DNA of 64,000 bases. It comes from Nitzschia sp. DOCU1 (lineage: Eukaryota; Bacillariophyta; Bacillariophyceae; Bacillariales; Bacillariaceae). Position numbers and translations under genes: made by a program. Positions 9,934-21,145 of this stretch are shown piece after piece. Below the pieces are notes generated by a model. It was not told where the DNA came from. It saw only the letters and a list, made by a program, of their open reading frames with translations, and did no database searches. Numbering within the stretch: the first letter of the stretch is position 1; every line of letters starts with the position of its first letter. The DNA lies in contig OX595998.1 of assembly GCA_951394045.1 (NCBI GenBank), forward strand, positions 868,001-932,000, written 5' to 3'.

Positions 9934-12319
9934 ATGTTTCGGAGACTATCGGGGAAGCAGCCGCCCAAAGAGGCGCCGAAAAGCTTCCCCCCAGTGTTGC
10001 CGCTGGGCGACGCTGCTGCCATGTGGTACAAACCTGCTGCTTCGCCGTCCCCTGCCGCCGACAATAATGCATTCACGTCGCCCAGCAATCATGACAACGG
10101 AGGGGCAGCAGAATCACCACGACGCCATCATGCGCAGCAACGGAGCCCGGTACCCCTGCATCAGCCGGCTACAGTTCCTTTTCCTCCTCCCAATAATATT
10201 AACCACCACCAGCAAGCGGCAACACTCACAAACTCCCAGCATCATCGTAATTCTAATCAGCAGCATCCGAATTCTCCTCGGAAAGCCAACCGAGATTCTT
10301 CTTCAAGCACACATGATACGACAGCAACTGTACAACTGATCGCTTTGATATTAATGGGGAACGATTGGGGAGCAGCGGGGCAGTGCATCGACAGGGAACC
10401 GAAATGTGTTCGTTTCAAGGAATCCATGTCTCTATTGGGCCATACAACGGTGGCGTATCCATTGCATGCGGCCGTTGTTATGCATCCACCAGTGAGTAAT
10501 TTTCTGTTGATTTTGTTTGGTTCACGAGAAGAGTGATTTCGATCGAAATAGAATCATCCTGACAATTCTTTTACAGATGCCATTTTTGGAAAAGTTGTGT
10601 GATGCCTTCCCCATTGCAGCACAAATGGCCGATGAGGGGTTCGGTCGGATGCCGCTGCATTGGGCATGCATCGCAAATGCACCTGCCAAATCCATTGAAA
10701 AGCTCATTAAACTATTTCCATCAGGCTCCAAAGTTATGGATAAGGCCCAGGGGAGATTACCTTTGCACTATATTGTATCTTATGCGACGGATATTCGACA
10801 AGTAATAGCAGTTTTGGATGCAGAACCGCGGGGGGTCAAAACCAAAGACAAACAATCCAAAACGCCGGTGGACTTGGCACATGCGTCGAGTAATCCCCTC
10901 AAAGTCGATATTTTGGCCGAACTGCGAAAGAAACGAAGTGTCCACAAACCAAAGCCAACAGCTGTCAGAGCATCAGAGGAAAAAGCAGATATGGATACCA
11001 GTTGGGATTTTTCTGGTCACGAAATTTCGGCCGAAACATTAGTTCTCAAATCACAAGCTGAGACTGGCGGTGCTGGTGGCAGCGATATTAACAACAACCA
11101 CCGTAGTAAACCGCCCATGTCGGGTGGATTCTTATTTCATCATCGTCGGCCTCGGGGCGAAGAGCATCAAAAAGAACAAGATGCTCCTCCAAAACCTTTC
11201 ATAACAGGGGCACGAGGGGCCCCTCCCCACAATCATTATCCGTCAGTGGATTCCTATCCTGTGGAAAGTGCTGGTGCAGGTGGTTCCCGGAATCGAAAGG
11301 AAGAACATGTTGTCCTCCCCCCAATGGATCTTCGAGGATATGATGCGACATTTTCAGCTAGTGATGATCGTGATCGACGAGGTAGCGCTCCAGGGTTGAA
11401 GCCTCCGCCAACACAGTCACCACCAGATGGGGCTGTTTCTGCTCGTGATCGGCGAGGTTCGAACCCAGTGTTGAAGCCCCCGCCGGAGCCGTCAAAACCA
11501 GATGTGGGACGAGTCACGACTCAGCATCATCGGCAGCAGCACCCGCCACTTCATCACCAAACCCAGCACATGCCGGGAGCTTATCAAGTCCGCATAGACA
11601 ATGAACAATTAATGACACCCCCTCCAGAGCAGCCACCACAAGATGTGGGACGAGTCACGACTCAGCAGCACCCGCCACTTCATCACCAAACCCAGCACAT
11701 GCCGGGAGCTTATCATGTCCGCAACGACGATGAAAACCAAATGTCGCAGAATGCCCTCAAGCTCCAATCGTACGCGGGCCAAGAGTCTCTCGTTGCCAAT
11801 ATTCGGGCCACTGGAGGGTCAAACCTTACCGGCAACATGAACGATTCAATCAAGAGTTTGAAAGATCAAATTGCACAATACGGACGGGATCGCCGGCAAA
11901 AGGGTATTGAATTGGCGGAATTGGACCAGAAGCTTGGTGAGGTACAGTACAAGGAGCAGGAAGTTGCCAGGGAACTAGTACGGAACACAAAGGCCCAAGA
12001 AGAGAGCGCCTTAATATTGGAACAAAAGCACAGCCTCGTTGCTAGAATGCGCGAGCAAATTGCGGAACTAGAGAAATCTTTGCAGGAGGAAGAAGCATCC
12101 ATTCAAACACTCTCGGGTGCCCTAGCTTCGTTTTCCAAATCAGCAGGAAAAGCCGAAACGATATTAAAGAAATACCAGTCGGACAAGGGAAACTTGGTGA
12201 CAGTTCGGGGGGTGCTCGAGGAAGAGAAGGCTATGATCGACCGGAGCATCAGCAATTGCGAATCGGAGCTCAAGTCGCTGGAAGCGTTTCAGCGAATGGT
12301 TCGCGACGGGGACCGATGA
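9934..12319 (+). CDS. Ankyrin-repeat protein with C-terminal coiled coil
   Basis: CDS join(9934..10491, 10577..12319), 766 aa. The intron (10492-10576, GTGAGT...TTACAG, 85 nt, phase 0) joins HPP to MPFLEKLCDAF. The start chosen is the ATG at 9934 (ACAAAATGT); an upstream GTG at 9859 opens the frame but is not a eukaryotic start. Residues 1-150 are low-complexity, rich in Pro, His, Asn and Ser. About 155-290 contains ankyrin-like repeats (for example GRMPLHWAC and GRLPLHYIV). About 300-610 is disordered and carries two internal duplications. About 610-766 is a long Glu/Lys/Gln-rich coiled coil. Such a layout fits a scaffold or adaptor protein; no enzyme motif is seen, and I cannot name a specific function. 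Convergent with the next gene. Confidence 0.8.
10492..10576 (+). other. Intron of ankyrin gene
   Basis: 85 nt, GTGAGT donor and TTTTACAG acceptor. The two flanking frames differ, and joining them makes one continuous ankyrin domain. Confidence 0.8.
11501..11722 (+). repeat. Internal coding duplication in ankyrin gene
   Basis: A segment coding for DVGRVTTQ...HPPLHHQTQHMPGAY occurs at about 11501-11593 and again at about 11642-11722, nearly identical but 12 nt shorter in the second copy. A second short duplication (DRRGS...LKPPP) lies just upstream at about 11366-11484. Both fall in the disordered linker. Confidence 0.8.
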
Positions 12320-12688
12320 TATTCTTGTCTGCAGCTGTGGTAAAGTAGTATTGCCATTCTTGCAAACACACCATGCTATTCTAGAATTAGAATTTTGAAA
12401 TTTGATAAACATGTTTTATACAGGTTGAGTTTGCTACATTGGCAGAATTAGCTTGTCCCTGAATTATTCGTTCAACTTTTGAGACCTTTTGGGTGAAAGC
12501 CTGAACTCCCATTGCCCGAGGAGCAGTCCCATCAGGTCATGATAATGGAACGAGCGTACCCGCATGCACGAATGCTGGATTCTTTTAGAGTCCACATGAG
12601 CAGTTGGCTGGCAAAAGTCGACTGTCATCGGGGTGAGACCCCGCCATCGGATGGACGCTCGGATGCAGAGTGAAATGCATTTCAATAG
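12320..12688. other. Convergent 3' spacer
   Basis: 369 bp between the stop codons of the ankyrin gene (+) and the zinc-finger gene (-). It must hold both 3' UTRs. No other feature is visible. Confidence 0.5.
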
Positions 12689-14129
12689 TTAATCACGTAT
12701 CCATATTTCCTTGATATCCATGTCGTCTTGGTTGTCTGAGCTCGAGTCGTTTGATGATTCGTTGGAAGACCCATTGGTGGGAGATGAATCTTCGTTTGAA
12801 CCATCGTTAGACGACATTGGCTTGGATGAGGGCATCTTCTTCACAGCGTGGACATTCTTCACGTCGCCATTGGAGCTACTCTCAGTGGGAGCAGACCCAC
12901 TCGCGGGGAAAGATTCCTCTGTTGGAGAACTTTCGTTCGAGTCCTCGTTGGAGCTACCAGATGAACCCTGCTCCATTGATAGAGTTGCCGGTGACTTGCT
13001 TGTAGGAGCGGCCTTCATAACTTGTGCAAGTGCTTGCGCAACGGGCTTCTTGGTGTCACTGACTGCCACGACTTTCATTAGCCATGCAGACATCGCGTAA
13101 CTCTCATCGGTACTAGGCCTTTCCGCAAGCAGTAGTTCCCAAGCCTCCTTTCTCGAATTGGACATTCTAGAGAGCTTGTTCTTTGGGCCTTCATCGTCCA
13201 AGTTGCTTCCACTGCGCTTTTTGGCGTCTTTCTGGTGGTGATGTCTAGGAGCCACAGCAAGGACGCCAGAAGATGACCCGGAGAGGGTGTTGCTTGAGCC
13301 TGTACCTTCTGAAATCTCCTGAGGGTTCTTTTTGTCATTAGTCCTCATAGAAGCGTTGGCAGTAGTGGCCGGCATCTTGGACTGAGACGCCTTCTGCTTT
13401 GAGTTGCGGTCCTTCGATGCTTCCTGCTCGTGAGTGTGACGATTCCTGAAGTTTCTCTTGGCAACTGGGTCCTTGCAATAAGCGCAGTACAAAAACTTTA
13501 CTCCCCGGTTTCGGCATTCCGGGAAACTGCAAATAAGGCCGTCCCCATGCTTGATATTCTCGTGGATCTCAAAGAACGCAGTCTATGTGTGAAAAGCACA
13601 TGGAAGGGTGAGAGGAGTTGGGTAATCATACATACAAAGGAACCGTTGCCTCGCAACCTACCTGAAAGTTGTGTTCCATTGACATCCCCCGGGCTCGGCA
13701 GGGAACAACTACAATGCGATTAGATTTCTTGGCTTTGTTCCCCGACAGTACGCTCACAGCGGTTGCCATTCGTTCGCCTTGTGAAAACGAGAAACGGCCT
13801 GATGAGTTTTCTTCCTCCCCTGAGCTACTAGCCCCGGCCTGTGATAGCGAGGCTGCGCTCGGGCCGAAACTCCTTGCGGAGGACTGCTGTTGCTGCATAG
13901 GAAGGAGTCCGAGAGCCCGAAGCTGTTGTTCGATAGAATCACCGTGGCCTCCATTTGATCCACCTTGGCCCGATGAGTTGTTGTTGTTGCCCAGCAACGC
14001 TTGTAAGTCACGTAGTCCCGCTGCTTTCGCTAAGTCGCCGAACAAAGCAAAGGTAAGGGCAGTGTTTCCACCATTATTGTTTCCTGGGAGTCCTGCCATC
14101 TGCAATGGTTGTTGGGGTGGGTTTCCCAT
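12689..14129 (-). CDS. Cys/His zinc-finger protein with Ser/Asn-rich tails
   Basis: CDS complement(join(12689..13582, 13662..14129)), 453 aa. The 79-nt intron (13583-13661, GTAGGT...ACATAG) joins MEHNFQ to TAFFEIHENIKHG in frame. The start is the ATG at 14129 (GCGATGGGA); the open frame extends upstream through another ATG at 14243, so the N-terminus is uncertain. The join creates a compact metal-binding module around residues 170-205: C-X4-C-X9-C-X2-C, then NRHTH, reading LICSFPEC, YCAYCKD and FRNRHTH. The N-terminal 155 residues are Gly/Asn/Gln rich, and the C-terminal 200 are Ser/Glu/Asn rich and acidic. I do not recognise a named family; a nuclear or DNA/RNA-binding role is a guess from the finger and the disordered tails. 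Confidence 0.7.
13583..13661 (-). other. Intron of zinc-finger gene
   Basis: 79 nt on the minus strand with GTAGGT donor and CACATAG acceptor. It interrupts the coding sequence just upstream of the zinc-binding module. Confidence 0.75.
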
Positions 14130-15185
14130 CGCTGATGAGATGGAATAGAGGCCAAACGAAAGAGTCGGATGTGCAATGCAAAGGCGGTGAACAATTGTGC
14201 GCTTGGGGAATTCCCGTAGAACTCTACGTGCAAGACCTACCATTGATCTGTCTTGGAACGGAACCAACTGATTGATATCCGTTTTGGTCGTTGTTTATTC
14301 TGTTCATTGCCGAATCCATCGCTGATATACTTCTAGTTATCTAATGCAATGATGGGAGAAACAAGGCTGGAGAAGGAGCGGTGCTATTCAGGTTGACCGG
14401 TGTTGTTGACTTGTTGACTTGCTCTTGGTCGATGTTTTCATAGTGGCATCTCTGAGCGATTTGCTAAATTACTGGCGTTGTGAGGCAAAATGCACGTAGA
14501 CCAACGTAGGATTGGTGCAACAAAGGCGCTGCTGCTGCTTCGTAGAAACACGGTAGCGATTGCACGACTTTGACAGTCGCCACAGAAGAGGAGTCCTTTG
14601 GAAAGCCTACTGTCACCAACTGCAACACAAATGTGCTTCCGGGAACTTCGGAACGGGAGTCTCAAATGTCATTTCTACATGTTCTGCAGTAAGACTAAAC
14701 ATTGACCGTGTACGAATATTTCGGCCAACTGGCACGACGGCGAAGAGAAAGAATGCAGCTTTATGTCTGAACGCAATGCTGACACTGACGGTCTGTGTAA
14801 AATGTTAGATAACAAAGAGTTCTGGTCCATGCAGGACGTCATTCGCCAACGCATTCTGCGTTTGTGGATTCTGGATTGTTTTCGCACGCTATCGTGATGA
14901 CTGCAGACATTGTGCGACACGCGAAACGTTCTGCACAAATAACACAACTCGGATCTTCGCCTTTTTCCGGTCACCGCGCGATATTCTTCATGGTATTTGT
15001 CGTCCAGTTTGGCCGGAAAAAGGCAAAAGAGACTGGGCTCCCAAGCCCCCGTTTTCCCAGGAAAATCACGTCAAATTATTTTTTCAGCCAAGGCTCCTTC
15101 AGTTTTGTCGGCCATCTGGGACGACATTATTATCCTGCACTCCTTTTGGCACATTGGCCATAAAACAATTCGAGCCCTCCTTAAA
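14130..15185. other. Intergenic spacer, no gene seen
   Basis: About 1.05 kb upstream of both the zinc-finger gene (-) and the Crypton-like frame (+). No ORF with family features is visible. The left boundary of the Crypton-like element lies somewhere here, but I could not place it. Confidence 0.4.
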
Positions 15186-15899
15186 ATGTCAGAAGAACCA
15201 CGAGGCCCATGCAATGCTATTTGCGCTCTAGGGGATGACTGCAAGCACCCAACTACAAAGCAGGCGACAAATGACGAGCGATGCATTGATTGCCACCAGA
15301 ATGTCCACGCCTGCTGTGGTGTATTTGTTGGGGACCATCCTGACCATTTAAACCATAGGTGCTATAAGTGCGTCGCGGCCAATGCAGGAGCAGTAGCCCA
15401 AGAAAATAACGAGGATGCCGATGACGATGCCGACGACGATACCCACAACGATACCGACGACGACGATGCTGACAACGATGCAAGAGACAACAGAACTCCT
15501 CTAAGAAGGTCTAGGCGACCACTGCCTGGTGCTGACCAGCACAATGAAGATCTGAGGCAGGTGATTCGAAACAACATGAATTTGGATCATGTGAAAAGCA
15601 ACTCCCGTGCCCCAGCTACATACTACAAGCATGGGAAAGAGAACGAACGCTTCATCCTGTGGCTCTACCGGAGTGAATACGTCAATCCGTGCTTAACTGC
15701 AAATTTCAATCTCTTATTGGAGGAACATGAAAAGGACATCGAGTACCCCAATAAATTGTTGAAAAAGTGTGAAGGATTATCACAGCCTGAATGTGATATC
15801 CTTCAAGAAGAATTCCGCAATGTTGAACTTAAAAAGTTCATTGGTGAATGTCTTGGCGTAGGAGGACACCCCCCGGGGTCAGCAGACAGTGGACTTTGA
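15186..15899 (+). pseudogene. Crypton N-terminal finger and core-binding region
   Basis: Starts at ATG 15186 (TTAAAATGTC) and runs to a TGA at 15897-15899. The first 60 residues form a Cys/His-rich finger (CALGDDC, CIDCHQNVHACC, HRCYKC) resembling a PHD or zinc-ribbon fold. A run of Asp-rich repeats follows (DADDDADDDTHNDTDDDDAD), then a helical core-binding region (RAPATYYKHGKENERF through KKFIGECLGVG). The frame then fails at a C6G4 run (15869-15878), and the recombinase domain continues in another frame from about 15880. Without that break it would be one protein. Confidence 0.7.
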
Positions 15900-16748
15900 C
15901 ACAATCACACCAGATATATTTGGCGAGTATATGTGCAGCAGGCGAAAACAAGATGGCAAACTTTTGGCTCGTACTGGCAATAAGAGCATGCGATCAGGTC
16001 TGTCGCACTTGTACCGGCGATATGATGTTGATATGAGTAGAAAGTTTACCATGGGCATGGGGGAAATTCTGAAAGGTGTCCAGCAAGTATCAAGTGTAGC
16101 TAGACAAGCAGGTGAAGGTAACATAGAAGAGGGCAAGCGGGAGCTGCCAAACAATCTTTACTGCAAGTTCAACGAATGGTGCATCAATGAAGGGTCAAAA
16201 GAAGCAGCATTTGCACGGGCCTACAGTGTACATACTTGGAACCTTGCGTGTCGTGGTGACTCTACAGCTAGGATTCATACAAAGCACTTGATCTTCCATG
16301 CAGATTCAACTGGAATTCCATTTGCCCATTCAAAGGAAGATCAAGAGGGAGAGGACCGGCAAAAGAAAAAGCCATGGCACGTGTATGCTAATCCTTTTGA
16401 TTATCGTGCTGACTACATGTCAGCAACGTTTGAATATTTGGTCTGCTTTCCAGGTGTACTTGCCGACCGGGATGGTCCACTCTTTCCCACTCAGGGAAAA
16501 GGTGAGTCAGTTAAAAGCCGCTTCTCCAAGATTATGGGTAAGCTTTTGACTAAGCACAAGGAGGAGCTGGGGCAATTTGGCTATGAGGTGGTGGAGGATA
16601 TAGGAATACATTCGTGGCGCAAAGGCGCAATATCGTTTATGAGTTCCGGGTCAACCGCTGGTCCAAGTGCAGCAGCCACTTGTATTCGTGGTGGGCACAC
16701 AATGGGGGCTGTAAGGGATATCTATGTGCTGCACGAGCGAGCTGGCGA
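15359..16748 (+). repeat. Tandem duplication unit 1 in Crypton
   Basis: 1390 bp, beginning GTGCTATAAGTGCG and ending CGAGCTGGCGA, directly followed by the second copy. It covers the acidic region, the core-binding domain and the catalytic domain. Unit 1 keeps 36 bp that unit 2 has lost (after GAAGGATT) and lacks one A that unit 2 has gained. Confidence 0.9.
15880..16748 (+). pseudogene. Crypton tyrosine recombinase domain, copy 1
   Basis: The frame resumes near 15880 and reads VDFDTITPDIFGEYM and onward. It contains the catalytic set expected for tyrosine recombinases: Arg in ACRGDS, Lys in HSKED, HSWR (HxxR), His in GGHTMG and Tyr in RDIYVL. Instead of the normal C-terminal half, it runs straight into the second copy of the acidic region at 16749 and stops at 17065-17067. 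Copy 1 is therefore C-terminally replaced. The same break as in copy 2 separates it from its N-terminus. Confidence 0.7.
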
Positions 16749-17241
16749 GTGCTATAAGTGCGTCGCGGCCAATGCAGGAGCAGTAGCCCAAGAAAATAAC
16801 GAGGATGCCGATGACGATGCCGACGACGATACCCACAACGATACCGACGACGACGATGCTGACAACGATGCAAGAGACAACAGAACTCCTCTAAGAAGGT
16901 CTAGGCGACCACCGCCTGGTGCTGACCAGCACAATGAAGATCTGAGGCAGGTGATTCGAAACAACATGAATTTGGATCATGTGAAAAGCAACTCCCGTGC
17001 CCCAGCTACATACTACAAAGCATGGGAAAGAGAACGAACGCTTCATCCTGTGGCTCTACCGGAGTGAATACGTCAATCCGTGCTTAACTGCAAATTTCAA
17101 TCTCTTATTGGAGGAACATGAAAAGGACATCGAGTACCCCAATAAATTGTTGAAAAAGTGTGAAGGATTCCGCAATGTTGAACTTAAAAAGTTCATTGGT
17201 GAATGTCTTGGCGTAGGAGGACACCCCCCGGGGTCAGCAGA
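16749..17241 (+). pseudogene. Crypton acidic/core-binding region, copy 2
   Basis: Repeats the acidic region and the core-binding domain but not the N-terminal finger. The inserted A near 17020 shifts the frame, so the core-binding helix reads KAWERERT and ends at TGA 17065-17067, whereas the correct frame resumes at about 17015 and runs to the C6G4 break (17224-17233). Confidence 0.65.
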
Positions 17242-18103
17242 CAGTGGACTTTGACACAATCAGACCAGATATATTTGGCGAGTATATGTGCAGCAGGCGA
17301 AAACAAGATGGCAAACTTTTGGCTCGTACTGGCAACAAGAGCATGCGATCAGGTCTGTCGCACTTGTACCGGCGATATGATGTTGATATGAGTAGAAAGT
17401 TTACCATGGGCATGGGGGAAATTCTGAAAGGTGTCCAGCAAGTATCAAGTGTAGCTAGACAAGCAGGTGAAGGTAACATAGAAGAGGGCAAGCGGGAGCT
17501 GCCAAACAATCTTTACTGCAAGTTCAACGAATGGTGCATCAATGAAGGGTCAAAAGAAGCAGCATTTGCATGGGCCTACAGTGTACATACTTGGAACCTT
17601 GCGTGTCGTGGTGACTCTACAGCTAGGATTCATACAAAGCACTTGATCTTCCATGCAGATTCAACTGGAATTCCATTTGCCCATTCAAAGGAAGATCAAG
17701 AGGGAGAGGACCGGCAAAAGAAAAAGCCACGGCACGTGTATGCTAATCCTTTTGATTATCGTGCTGACTACATGTCAGCAACGTTTGAATATTTGGTCTG
17801 CTTTCCAGGTGTACTTGCCGACCGGGATGGTCCACTCTTTCCCACTCAGGGAAAAGGTGAGTCAGTTAAAAGCCGCTTCTCCAAGATTATGGGTAAGCTT
17901 TTGACTAAGCACAAGGAGGAGCTGGGGCAATTTGGCTATGAGGTGGTGGAGGATATAGGAATACATTCGTGGCGCAAAGGCGCAATATCGTTTATGAGTT
18001 CCGGGTCAACCGCTGGTCCAAGTGCAGCAGCCACTTGTATTCGTGGTGGGCACACAATGGGGGCTGTAAGGGATATCTATGTGCTGCACGAGCGAGCTGG
18101 CGA
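16749..18103 (+). repeat. Tandem duplication unit 2 in Crypton
   Basis: 1355 bp, nearly identical to 15359-16748. Differences seen: a 36-bp deletion flanked by ATT, an extra A at about 17020 (CTACAAAGC versus CTACAAGC), and a few substitutions (for example ACCGCC for ACTGCC). The high identity indicates a recent event. Confidence 0.9.
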
Positions 18104-18878
18104 CCACTATCATTGTGGCTGTGTCTTGAGTGGCCTCCCTATCAACCAGCCCGAGTTTGCAGCATCCCACCCTGATTTTGTGCCTGTGAAGGACGGGATG
18201 ACCGACACTGAGCTGGCTACAGAGAAAGCCAGGGTGGACTCTAGAGTGAATGGGGCTCTAGACTTATTATTTGGAAAAGCTCAAATTGATGCCATCCCCA
18301 CTGTCCGAGTGTTTCTGAGAATTGGCCTTGCGAGCCATTTGAAACATCGTAGTGCAGTTACAGAGTCCTACCCTCTCAATTCGCCTATCCGCAATAGTCC
18401 CTTGTTCACAAGCTCACAATTCCAGCCATTGTCAGAGTTTGTGAAGATATCACTGCCCTGGGAGAATGGTGGACAGGCATACGCAACTGGAATCCCTCCC
18501 CATGCTATGTTGCTCACTGCGAACGAAGAGCTCAAAACGTTAATCAAGGCGGTGATCCCGGAAATGGAAAAAATGATGGATGATCAAACAATGTGCGGGA
18601 ATCTATCTGAGTCCAGGATGCACCAAGTGGTTCGGACCGAACAATTCAGCATTCAACAAGAGCTGCAGAAACTCAAAGACCTATTCTTGGCTACGCAGCA
18701 AGGCCAGCAACAGGCCATTGCATCAATTGAAGGTGGGCAAGCAACAGCATACCAGCGATGGCTTATTGCAGGGGAATTCTGTCGTGTGCCACCGGACTGG
18801 ATATTTCCAATGGGATCTCTTCTTCATGTGTACCAATATTGGCACCATGGGGACGAGGAAAAAAGATCTCTCCATTGA
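17233..18878 (+). pseudogene. Crypton recombinase, copy 2 with C-terminal region
   Basis: The longest open part of the element. Numbering from the GTG at 17244, the catalytic residues are R122, H241 and R244 (HSWR), H270 and Y279, with the hairpin Lys in HSKED. After the catalytic Tyr comes the sequence that copy 1 lost (DHYHCGCVLSGLP, then about 250 residues with a Gln-rich helix QQELQKLKDLFLATQQGQQQ). The frame stops at TGA 18876-18878, after a run of six A's at 18859-18864. Tyrosine recombinases of this kind excise and insert circular DNA intermediates; this copy is broken. Confidence 0.7.
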
Positions 18879-19084
18879 AGAAGCTTGAGCGTAGGGATGT
18901 TTTGTGTTTCAAGGGGGATAAGAAGCGGTATGTGAAGAATCTTGTGGAGGTGAAACGGATCTTCAACCTCTTGGATGCAGCAGCTGCTGAGTTGGGTTTG
19001 CTGAAAACAAACCCAACTCGGGAGGACACCAACAATGCATTTTATGGGGCCAGAGAGGCTGCGTTTGGAAGCATCACAAACTAG
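18865..19084 (+). pseudogene. Crypton C-terminal tail after frameshift
   Basis: A one-base shift at the A6 run restores a continuation reading ISPLKKLERRDVLCFKGDKK and onward to a TAG at 19082-19084. Length and lysine-rich composition fit the end of a Crypton protein. Without the shift it is never translated. Confidence 0.55.
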
Positions 19085-19575
19085 ACCCCGAAAGGTAGAA
19101 AGCGAAACTGGTCCAAAATTGGATGGTCCACCATGGCAAGGTATATCCTCAAAAAGATCAAAGGGGATGGTGATGCAGAAGAAAGGAGTATCAATAGCAA
19201 TGACAGTGTCATCGACGTTTAGTAATGAATATTAATGTCCTCTCATCATCAACTTGTGCAAACAAATATTTATGTGAAAATATTTGGCTCTCTGGACTTG
19301 CCGAAAGTTGTCGAGTAAGTCCATGACCCCTCTCTTGGTACGTAGATTTCCTACCAGGGGGGTAGTAGTGTAAATGTCGGCCAAAGATGACCGGAAAATT
19401 TGCCAGATGTTAGGATCTTTACCCGCACGACTGAATCCAGATGATTCATCTGAATTCAGATCCACTTTACTATGAGCTGTCCCTCTACAGCCGTTGAGTT
19501 TCAATAAATTTAGCCATTAATGAATATGTAGATTACATTTGTATCGTGTTTGTTTCGGCATAAAAAGGCGGCATC
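19085..19575. other. Spacer between Crypton and PiggyBac remnants
   Basis: 491 bp with no recognisable gene. It probably holds the right end of the Crypton-like element and the left end of the PiggyBac-like one, but neither boundary could be set. Confidence 0.4.
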
Positions 19576-21145
19576 GTGGGGGGAAGTGGCCCTCTTCTTT
19601 CGTCGTTTGGGAGAAAAAATGACAAAAAATCATGCGCCGACACAAAAAATTATGGCTCGTCGCAAGAAGTCCATGGGCGTCGGGGCCCCCTTTCAAGGAT
19701 GCTTCACCCCTCCGCACACATCAGAGAGCACTATCCTAACCCAGACAGAGTGCACAAGTTGCCTGAATTGCTGGTCATAGGGAGAGAGATGCGCAAAATA
19801 AATGGAAAGCAACAAATGGCGATTCTCATGCGCCACGACACCTTTCCCAACATCACCCTGTATTGTGCCGAAAGGTTTGCTGTCATCGAGCAAGAAGGGC
19901 CAACGGATGGATTCTTTTCAGATCCATTGGTGGCAGAGACTAATGATGAAGAGCCAGCTGCTGGGGACGAGGAGATGCTGCCAGATGAAGTCCAGGAGCT
20001 TCTCCACCAAGGCTACGTGGGTTTCCTGCCTTGATGAGTCCATGTCGTTTTGGACGAACCAGTACAGCTGCCCAGGGTTTATGTTCGTCCCTAGAAAACC
20101 ATGGCCTTTTGGCAATGAGTACCATTCAATCTGTTGTGGATTGAGTGGTGTCATGTACGCCATAGAATTGGTCGAAGGGAAGTCGGCACCACGCGAGCGC
20201 CCAAGACCAGAGTTTGAAGAATTGGGTGGCGCAACTGTTGGGCTTCTTGTGAGACTAACTAAGATGCTGTGGAGCACTGGTAAGGTAGTTGTTCTAGATT
20301 CTGGCTTTTGTGTTGTTAAAGCCATGCTAGAGCTTTGCAAGAAAGGAGTCTTTGCTGCGGCCTTGATCAAGAAGCGCCGTTACTGGCCCAAGTTTGTTAA
20401 TGGCGACTACTTGAAGGGTGTGTTTGCCAACAAAGAGGTTGGAGAGGCTGATGCCTTCAGGATCAACCTAGAGCAAGATGAGAAGATTGATATTCATTGC
20501 TTTAGGGAGCCGGACTACACTATGATGTTAATGTCTACGTATGGCACTCTTGAGAGAGTAGGTGGGGACAAGAAGTGGACTTGGATTGATGGGGCAGGAG
20601 AAACTAAGTCCACAACATTCAAATATCCTGAGCTGGTGTACAACCACTTCCAATACCGGCATGCTGTGGACGATCACAACAATCGTCGACAGTCACCAAT
20701 CAGTATAGAACGAACCTGGGGCACTAACTGGTGGCCCAACCGTGTATTCGCATTCTTGATCAGTATCACCAAAATCAACACAATGAAGGCGTGGGTCAAC
20801 ATATTCGGTAATCCTGAAATGGAGACACTTGAATTCCAGAAGCAGCTGGCTCATGATTTGATCAACAATCCTTACTTGCTAGAAGCAGAAGCTGCAAAAG
20901 CTGGCTCAAGGAAACGTAGGGCTTCCACAGGCACTGGCCACATATTGATGAAAATCCCCAAAAATAGCACATTTCGAGGCGCGCAACTGGTGCAAACAGC
21001 ATGTCCTTATGCCCAGAGGAAGTGCTCAGCCTGCATCAACAGGGTCAGGACCTATTGCAGTTGCTCCCCTGGGATCATTCTTTGTAGTGACTGCTTTGGA
21101 AGGCACTGCATTGAAGTGGAAATGCTAAACGAAGATGGGATCTGA
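19576..21145 (+). pseudogene. PiggyBac-like transposase, N-terminally reduced
   Basis: Two overlapping frames together make one transposase. Frame one (to TGA 20032-20034) reads HPSAHIREHYPNPDRVHKLP and onward to LLHQGYVGF. Frame two takes over at about 20025 with LDESMSFWTNQY. The catalytic aspartates of the DDE_Tnp_1_7 family are all present: codon 20033 (DESM), codon 20297 (VLDSGF) and codon 20669 (AVDDHNNRR). The C-terminal cysteine-rich domain is complete (CPYAQRKCSAC, YCSCSPGIILCSDC). The usual large N-terminal dimerisation domain is mostly missing and one base is off-frame near 20025. No flanking TTAA with inverted repeats was found. Non-functional as it stands. Confidence 0.75.

Larger units (their letters stand above)
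15186..19084 (+). mobile_element. Crypton-like tyrosine-recombinase element, decayed
   Basis: Minimal extent; ends not defined, as Cryptons lack long terminal repeats. The element codes for an N-terminal Cys-rich finger, an acidic stretch, a core-binding domain, a tyrosine-recombinase domain (R, K, HxxR, H and Y all present) and a long C-terminal region. A 1.39-kb segment is duplicated in tandem, and at least three frame breaks are present. The family fits the Cryptons reported from stramenopiles (CryptonS type); exact subfamily is inferred. Confidence 0.75.

Noticed and set aside
15852..15882. A 25-nt intron (GTAGGAGG...GTCAG) in the Crypton frame
   Set aside because: It would restore the frame, but it is far shorter than the 79-213 nt introns seen here. 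Kept only as an alternative in the findings.
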